NCBI GenBank assembly: GCA_017861355.1
Contig: JAGFXQ010000004.1
Coordinates: 1 to 27,536 of the forward strand
Length of the DNA: 27,536 nucleotides
Direction: 5' to 3'
DNA from: Bacillota bacterium
GTDB taxonomy: Bacteria > Bacillota > Clostridia > Lachnospirales > Lachnospiraceae
Each line of letters begins with the position of its first letter. The stretch's first letter is position 1. Below the pieces are notes generated by a model. That model worked only from the letters and a program-made list of their open reading frames with translations, ran no database searches and was not told the origin of the DNA. Positions 22,799-27,536 of this stretch are shown piece by piece. The position numbers and the translations under genes were made by a program.

Positions 22799-23668
22799 AT
22801 GAAGCAATATATAATTACAACAGACACAACCAGTGATTTACCTGATGATTATCTTAAGCAGCATAATATTGCGATGTTGCCCTTATATTATAATTTTAAC
22901 GGAACTGTCTACGGGGATAAAGTATTCCTTGATCCCAAAGAATTCTATGACAAGATGCGCAAAGGAGCTATGCCTACTACGATGGCAGTGAATCCGGATA
23001 CCGCGAGGAATCTGTTCGTAACGCTACTTGATCAGGGCTATGACATCCTGCATATTGCCTTCTCCTCTGCTCTGAGCGGCAGCTGTTCGGTAGCGGCGAC
23101 GGTTGCAAGAGAACTCATGGAAGAACGCCCCGGCGCGAAGATTCTAGTGATCGACTCTTTGTGTGCCTCCCTCGGTGAAGGTCTTCTGGTCCATAAGGCA
23201 GTTAAACTTAAGGAAGCAGGCAAATCGATCGATGAGACCGCCGAATGGCTCGAACAGAACAAGCTAAATCTGTGCCATATGTTCACCGTGGATGATCTTC
23301 ATCATCTTCATCGCGGTGGCAGAGTGTCCAAAGCAACAGCCATCATCGGAACTCTGATCAATGTAAAGCCGGTGCTTCACGTAGATAATGAAGGCCGTCT
23401 AATTCCACTCAATAATGTCAGGGGACGCAAGAAAGCACTCCTCTCTCTGGTTGATCAGATGGAAGAGAGCCTGAAAGGCTATGACGGTCAGAATGATATT
23501 GCATTCATTAGTCATGGTGACAGCTATGAAGACGCTGAATATGTCGGTAACCTGGTGAAGGAACGCTTCGGCATTCAGGAGGTTTTGATTCATTATGTCA
23601 GCCCTACGATCGGCGCACATTCCGGACCGGGTACAATCGCCCTCTTCTTCATGGGTAAATCCAGATAA
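22799..23668 (+). CDS. degV: DegV family fatty-acid-binding protein
   Basis: This 289-residue protein is of the DegV/FakB fold, which binds a fatty acid and, in known FakB proteins, presents it to the kinase FakA. Typical segments are TTDTTSDLP at the start, MPTTMAVNP near 58-66, AFSSALSGS (87-95) with the ligand-contact Ser pair, HHLHRGGRVSK, and a C-terminal GAHSGPGTIALFF. No FakA partner is in this window. The ATG follows a purine-rich AGGAAAGGAATAGG stretch. It is transcribed away from scfA as a single gene with its own promoter and terminator. Confidence 0.93.
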   Translation: MKQYIITTDTTSDLPDDYLKQHNIAMLPLYYNFNGTVYGDKVFLDPKEFYDKMRKGAMPTTMAVNPDTARNLFVTLLDQGYDILHIAFSSALSGSCSVAATVARELMEERPGAKILVIDSLCASLGEGLLVHKAVKLKEAGKSIDETAEWLEQNKLNLCHMFTVDDLHHLHRGGRVSKATAIIGTLINVKPVLHVDNEGRLIPLNNVRGRKKALLSLVDQMEESLKGYDGQNDIAFISHGDSYEDAEYVGNLVKERFGIQEVLIHYVSPTIGAHSGPGTIALFFMGKSR

Positions 23669-23696
23669 GAAAATATAATTAAACATAGATATTCAG

Positions 23697-23726
23697 ATAG
23701 GAGCGTTGACAGAACGCTCCTATTTT
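23697..23726 (+). terminator. Rho-independent terminator after degV
   Basis: ATAGGAGCGTT pairs perfectly with AACGCTCCTAT around GACAG and runs into TTTTG. It lies 28 bases after the degV stop and separates it from the following regulator gene. Confidence 0.85.
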
Positions 23727-23774
23727 GTGATAATGTTAAAATGTACCAATTACGAATGGGTGAGGATGATTTGA

Positions 23775-24464
23775 ATGAAAATATTAGTAATTGAAGACGA
23801 TGCAGATATCAATCGAATTCTTTGCAGATATCTGGCAAAAGAACAGTATCAGCCAATTCCTGCTTTCTCCGGAACAGAGGCTAGGCTACAGCTTAAACTC
23901 GATTCCTTTGACTTAATTCTATTAGATCTGATGTTGCCGGGAGTGAATGGGGAAGACTTAATCAAAGAAGTACGAGACTATTCTTTAATACCTATCATCG
24001 TAATATCAGCAAAAACATCCTTGGAAGACAAGGTTCATACCTTAAAAATCGGTGCAGACGATTATATCACCAAACCCTTTGAACGGGACGAGGTACTGGC
24101 CAGAGTCGGAGCACTTCTTCGAAGAAGCCGTCAAAGTTCAACTCCTGATACATTGGTCGGGGAACATAACTACACGTTCAAACAGCTGGTTCTGAGCCCC
24201 TCCTCCAGAGAAGTAACCGTGAATGGGAAAGCGATTGCACTTACTGCCTATGAATTTGATATCTTACTTATGCTGCTCCAATATCCGGATAAGGTATTTA
24301 CCAAAGAACAGCTTTATCAGGATATCTGGAAGAGCGGATATTATGGTGAGGATAATACCATCAATGTACACATCAGTAATATTCGTAAGAAAATCAAGGA
24401 ATTCGATGAGGCTTCTTATATAAAGACTATCTGGGGAATCGGCTTTAAGATGGATCTGGTATAA
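23775..24464 (+). CDS. OmpR/PhoB-family response regulator
   Basis: This 229-residue two-component regulator has a receiver at 1-115 with E7/D8/D9, phosphoacceptor D51 in LLDLMLPG and K100 in YITKPF. A C-terminal winged-helix DNA-binding domain follows at about 128-228 (LTAYEFDILLMLLQYP, then NTINVHISNIRKKI). It precedes an ABC transporter and a small histidine kinase in the same direction. The kinase at 26507-27418 is its likely partner, and the direct repeats at 24493-24510 are a plausible binding site. The ATG follows GGTGAGGATG. Confidence 0.94.
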   Translation: MKILVIEDDADINRILCRYLAKEQYQPIPAFSGTEARLQLKLDSFDLILLDLMLPGVNGEDLIKEVRDYSLIPIIVISAKTSLEDKVHTLKIGADDYITKPFERDEVLARVGALLRRSRQSSTPDTLVGEHNYTFKQLVLSPSSREVTVNGKAIALTAYEFDILLMLLQYPDKVFTKEQLYQDIWKSGYYGEDNTINVHISNIRKKIKEFDEASYIKTIWGIGFKMDLV

Positions 24465-24492
24465 TCCTGCATCTTTATACTTTCTTTAAACT

Positions 24493-24527
24493 TTATTAAG
24501 TACTTATTAAAGTTCAACCGCTATAAT
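24493..24527 (+). promoter_or_regulatory. 11-bp-spaced direct repeats and -10 box upstream of ABC genes
   Basis: TTATTAA occurs at 24493-24499 and again at 24504-24510, starts 11 bases apart. It lies inside a nearly perfect 24-bp palindrome (24490-24513). A TATAAT follows at 24522-24527 and has no good -35 box. Direct repeats at this spacing next to a poor -35 are typical for OmpR/PhoB-type activators, and such a regulator gene is immediately upstream. Confidence 0.6.
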
Positions 24528-24614
24528 TGAAAACAATCAGTAGTCGAGAAACATGATCAGCAATTACTCATCAGTGATTGTCTGTACATGACTGAATTTG
24601 AAAGGAGTAATAAA

Positions 24615-25538
24615 GTGCGAGAGGTAATATTATCTACAAAAAATCTTACAAAAAAGTATAATAACACCTTTGCGGTTAATAACATCAACATGGAGGTGAA
24701 GCAGGGGGAAATCTATGGTCTTGTCGGCAAAAACGGTGCAGGTAAAACAACTCTACTCCGCTTAGTCAGCGGTCAGGCCTTTGCAACCGAAGGTGAGGTG
24801 GCATTATTTGATACTGCTACCCCGAAGGGCTTAAACGACGGAAGAAAGAGAATCGGCTCCATCATTGAGACTCCAAGCTTCTATAACAACATGACCGCAG
24901 AACAAAATCTTGAGTACTACCGCATCCAGCGAGGTATCCCCGGAAAGAGCTGTGTCACCGAAGCTCTAACCGAAGTTGGTCTTACTCACGCCGGTAAGAA
25001 GAAATACAAGAGCTTTTCCCTTGGTATGAAACAACGTCTGGGTCTTGCTTTGGCACTGATGAATAAACCGGAGCTATTGCTGTTAGATGAGCCGATCAAC
25101 GGTTTGGATCCCTTCGGTATTGTTGAGATCCGTAATCTTCTGCTTCGATTGAATCAGGAGAAGAATATCACCATTCTGATCTCCAGCCATATTCTCTCCG
25201 AATTATCCAATCTGGTAACCTATTATGGTTTTATTGATAAGGGTAAATTGGTAAAGCAGATCTCCACGGAGGAGCTTTCCAAAGAATGTAACCGTTATGT
25301 CGAGCTTAAGGTTGATAAGGTTGAGGCGATGACTGCTCTTCTTGAGACAAAATTAGGCTGTACCTCGTATCAGGTGACTCCGGATCATACCATCCGCATC
25401 TTTGAGTATTTGGATCAGACATCGGTTATCAGTCAGCTGGCTGTCAATCATGGCATTGGACTCAATTCCATCATGACCAAGGAGATTAATCTCGAGAATT
25501 ATTTCATTCAATTAGTAGGAGGGGAAAGCAATGATTAA
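24615..25538 (+). CDS. ABC transporter ATP-binding protein
   Basis: This 307-residue ATPase energises the permease encoded next. It has Walker A GKNGAGKTT (38-46), signature FSLGMKQR (134-141), Walker B LLLLDEP (154-160) and a switch His in ISSHILSEL. The sequence resembles the BcrA/lantibiotic-immunity type. The GTG at 24615 is preferred because AAAGGAG lies seven bases upstream. An in-frame ATG at 24588 adds nine residues but has no ribosome-binding site and encodes part of that site. It overlaps the permease gene by eight bases. A role in antimicrobial peptide resistance is inferred from context. Confidence 0.93.
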   Translation: MREVILSTKNLTKKYNNTFAVNNINMEVKQGEIYGLVGKNGAGKTTLLRLVSGQAFATEGEVALFDTATPKGLNDGRKRIGSIIETPSFYNNMTAEQNLEYYRIQRGIPGKSCVTEALTEVGLTHAGKKKYKSFSLGMKQRLGLALALMNKPELLLLDEPINGLDPFGIVEIRNLLLRLNQEKNITILISSHILSELSNLVTYYGFIDKGKLVKQISTEELSKECNRYVELKVDKVEAMTALLETKLGCTSYQVTPDHTIRIFEYLDQTSVISQLAVNHGIGLNSIMTKEINLENYFIQLVGGESND

Positions 25539-26310
25539 TTACATCAAAAGCGAATTATATCGTATTCTTCGCAGTAAAGGCAGCTATATGTTCATCCTGA
25601 TCTGTGCCGGATTACTAATCAGTTCGAATGTAATACTAGCGATTGTCGGACATACCGAAGCGAATTTCCCCTACAATAATACCGGATTTGCCTTTAGCAT
25701 GTTCTACTCTGATCTGCCCATCGTATTCTTTCTGTGCATCAGTGTAGCTTCTATTATATTCGGTAACGAATACTCCAACCATACAATGAAGAACAGTATC
25801 TCGTACGGAATTTCCCGTGCACATATTTATTTTGGTAAATTGATTGTTGAGATGATCTATGCTGTTATTGCTTTTATGGCGATCGCAGGTATCTATATCG
25901 GAAGTGCTTATCTTCTGCTTGAAAATGCAAAGACTGGGGATCTTGATCTTCTGATTCGCGCCTGCGTTGTAGCTCTTCCCATCTTTCTCTTTGCCTTGGC
26001 AACGACCAACTGCTTCCTGTTCATAATCGAAGGTACCGGCGGAGCACTTACATCGATCCTCGGTGTTATGCTGGCATTTCCTCTGGTAAGCAACTTCCTG
26101 GGCATGAAGTTCGAGTTCTTTCAGAATCTAGCTAAGTTGCTTCCCTGGAATCTGATCAGTAATATGGGTTTTGATAATGAGAAATATCAGCTTATTCTCC
26201 CTTGGGCAGGTACCACGGGTTACGCTAATTACTGGATCTACGGAATCGCTCAAATGCTTCTGTTTGTGCTGATCGGCTATGTAGTATTTTGTAAGAAAGA
26301 GATTAAATAA
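25531..26310 (+). CDS. ABC-2 type transporter permease
   Basis: This 259-residue membrane protein has about six hydrophobic segments (near 17-38, 60-79, 106-130, 143-165, 170-190 and 232-252). This is the size and plan of small ABC-2 permeases paired with BcrA-like ATPases. A typical short amphipathic start (MINYIKSELYRILRSKGSY) precedes the first segment. AGGAGGGG before the ATG lies within the ATPase gene, consistent with coupled translation. Its stop codon is followed, after three bases, by the repeat element at 26314-26468. The substrate is not identifiable. Confidence 0.9.
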   Translation: MINYIKSELYRILRSKGSYMFILICAGLLISSNVILAIVGHTEANFPYNNTGFAFSMFYSDLPIVFFLCISVASIIFGNEYSNHTMKNSISYGISRAHIYFGKLIVEMIYAVIAFMAIAGIYIGSAYLLLENAKTGDLDLLIRACVVALPIFLFALATTNCFLFIIEGTGGALTSILGVMLAFPLVSNFLGMKFEFFQNLAKLLPWNLISNMGFDNEKYQLILPWAGTTGYANYWIYGIAQMLLFVLIGYVVFCKKEIK

Positions 26311-26313
26311 TAA

Positions 26314-26468
26314 GATTAAAGTATCGAAAGCACCTTCGGTGCTTTCCTGATACAATTATTGCTTTGTAAGAGTGCTTACAATTGTAAGTACTCTTACAAT
26401 TGTAAGTGTTCTTACAATAGCAATATATTGTATTAGGAAGAGTGCGCAGCACCTTTGATACTTTAATC
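26314..26468. repeat. Inverted-repeat element B, second copy of the element A family
   Basis: This 155-bp element has 12-bp perfect terminal inverted repeats (GATTAAAGTATC). Its left 50 bases match the left arm of the element at 11731-11851 at about 44 positions, and 36 bases on the right match at all but one. It differs in its centre, which has three tandem 18-bp units. It sits between the permease stop and the kinase ribosome-binding site, inside a probable operon. No flanking duplication is visible. Confidence 0.85.
26366..26419. repeat. Three tandem 18-bp self-complementary units inside element B
   Basis: The units start at 26366, 26384 and 26402. Each is GTAAG, four variable bases, CTTAC and AATT (AATA in the last), so each can form a 5-bp hairpin with a four-base loop. 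The stems are identical and the loops differ. Element A has no such array in its centre. Confidence 0.85.
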
Positions 26469-26506
26469 CTACTATATTGATATTATGAAAGCGAGGTGAC
26501 GCAGTG

Positions 26507-27418
26507 ATGCAATATATCTGCATACTTTTATTCCTGTTGGTACTTCTCTTAGCTGCGCGCCTTTATTTTATCCATAGGGCGCTGCAGCAGACCACTGAAG
26601 ATATGATAGAGATTGAAGACCAGCCGGAGCAGAACCGGCAGTTGAAATCGATCTCCATGATGAGAAGTCTCGAACGGCTGCTCGGACGTATTAATCTTAT
26701 TTATGCCGCAAGACAGACGGAACGTATCCACTTTCAGAGGCGTGAGCAACAGATCCGTCAGGAAATAGAGAACATCTCCCATGATCTTCGGACACCGCTG
26801 ACCTCCATCCTTGGTTATCTGGATTTAATCGAAGATGCAGATTCTTCCACGAAAGAACGTGAGGAATATCTCGGTATCATCCGAAAGCGAGCCAAGGTAT
26901 TGCAAGGCTTCATTCAGGATTTCTATGAAATTTCCCGTATCGAAGCCGATGATTATCCTCTGACACTCACTTCCCTTCCGGTGCAAAATATGATAAAAGA
27001 AGCCATTGTGGCTTATTATCTGGATTTTGAAAAACGTGCTATCGAAGTTGAAGTGAACCTGGAGGAAAAGCCCTGTTACATCATCGTAGATAAGATACAG
27101 TTTGAGCGTATCCTGAATAATCTCATTCAAAATGCTCTTAAGTATGCAAATTGGCAGTTCATCATTAAGCAAAGCAGTACAAAGGACAGCTGCTGCCTCC
27201 AGTTTATCAATGACAATTCCGGTCTGACCGAGGAAGAGATTAATCGAATCTTCGAACGATTTTATACCGGTGACCCATCCAGAAATAGCCAGAGCAGTGG
27301 ACTAGGCTTAACCATCACCAAGACACTTACGCAGAAGATGAAGGGTCAGATCGATGCGCGAATTGAGAAGGACCAATTTATCATAGAGCTAAGATGGCCT
27401 CATCAGCAAATACTATAA
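26507..27418 (+). CDS. Small membrane sensor histidine kinase
   Basis: This kinase has one clear N-terminal membrane helix (about residues 4-23) and almost no extracellular part. A cytoplasmic coiled linker leads to the dimerisation domain with H92 in ISHDLRTPLTSI. The ATPase domain has NLIQNALKYA, a DNSG box and SSGLGLTI. The 303-residue length fits short kinases of Firmicute antibiotic-sensing systems, which often rely on an ABC transporter to sense. The ATG at 26507 is preferred, with GAGGTGA seven bases upstream. The GTG just before it (26504) is also possible. It is the likely partner of the regulator at 23775-24464. Confidence 0.93.
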   Translation: MQYICILLFLLVLLLAARLYFIHRALQQTTEDMIEIEDQPEQNRQLKSISMMRSLERLLGRINLIYAARQTERIHFQRREQQIRQEIENISHDLRTPLTSILGYLDLIEDADSSTKEREEYLGIIRKRAKVLQGFIQDFYEISRIEADDYPLTLTSLPVQNMIKEAIVAYYLDFEKRAIEVEVNLEEKPCYIIVDKIQFERILNNLIQNALKYANWQFIIKQSSTKDSCCLQFINDNSGLTEEEINRIFERFYTGDPSRNSQSSGLGLTITKTLTQKMKGQIDARIEKDQFIIELRWPHQQIL

Positions 27419-27499
27419 TATTCCGAAATCGAATAGAAATTGTAAACGTTCTATACAAAATATAGCTCGCAGATATTTTAAGAAGTATGGATTAAAATC

Positions 27500-27532
27500 A
27501 AAAGAAGGATGCCATAGACATCCTTCTTTTTT
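27500..27532 (+). terminator. Rho-independent terminator after the kinase
   Basis: AAAAGAAGGATG pairs perfectly with CATCCTTCTTTT around a 7-base loop, and the T run continues to 27532. It closes the regulator-transporter-kinase module. The 81 bases between the kinase stop and this hairpin show nothing recognisable. Confidence 0.88.
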
Positions 27533-27536
27533 CATG

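Noticed and set aside
24588..24614. ATG at 24588 as the ABC ATPase start
   Set aside because: No ribosome-binding site precedes it, whereas AAAGGAG is correctly placed for the GTG at 24615. The extra residues are not typical of the family.
26366..26419. Short regular repeats as a possible CRISPR array
   Set aside because: The 18-bp units are directly tandem with no unique spacers, each is self-complementary, and no cas genes are nearby.

Overview
The window looks like chromosomal DNA from a low-to-moderate GC, anaerobic Gram-positive of the Lachnospiraceae/Clostridia type. The pointers are strong AGGAGG ribosome-binding sites, frequent GTG and TTG starts, a SCIFF (six-cysteine) peptide with its radical SAM maturase, HemZ, and the block recJ-apt-rel-MBL-hemZ-hisS. 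This assignment is an inference from gene content; no rRNA or other marker is present. No transposase, phage, tRNA, rRNA or CRISPR array was seen.

Region 1 (1-11660) holds the tail of a plus-strand gene and then a ten-gene minus-strand chemotaxis operon. In transcription order it reads: MCP, CheA, CheW, CheY-like receiver, TetR regulator, CheY, second CheW, CheR, CheB, PAS-rich hybrid histidine kinase. It starts from a perfect consensus promoter near 11631-11659 and ends at a strong terminator at 96-140. The MCP senses and drives CheA through two CheW couplers. The receivers carry phosphate to downstream targets, and CheR and CheB adapt the receptor. The hybrid kinase ends in a domain that aligns with HPt but has Lys where the phospho-accepting His should be.

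Region 2 (11860-22600) is a minus-strand housekeeping block. It reads scfA, scfB, recJ, apt, rel, MBL hydrolase, hemZ, hisS, with a terminator after hisS. The 46-residue SCIFF precursor was found by reading the sequence. It is separated from its maturase by 527 bases that contain three folded elements: a pseudoknot-like region, a 25-bp hairpin and a 184-bp terminal-inverted-repeat element.

Region 3 (22640-27536) is on the plus strand. It holds degV (fatty-acid-binding protein) with a hairpin leader, then a sensing and transport module: an OmpR-type regulator, an ABC ATPase, an ABC permease and a small histidine kinase, with a terminator at the window end. An 11-bp-spaced direct repeat just upstream of the ABC promoter is a likely site for the neighbouring regulator.

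A family of non-coding inverted-repeat elements runs through regions 2 and 3 (11731-11851, 26314-26468, and a distant relative at 21934-22117). The first two share about 85-95% of their arms and show paired substitutions that keep the outer stem intact. Together with the structured scfA-scfB spacer, they are the least explained parts of the window.
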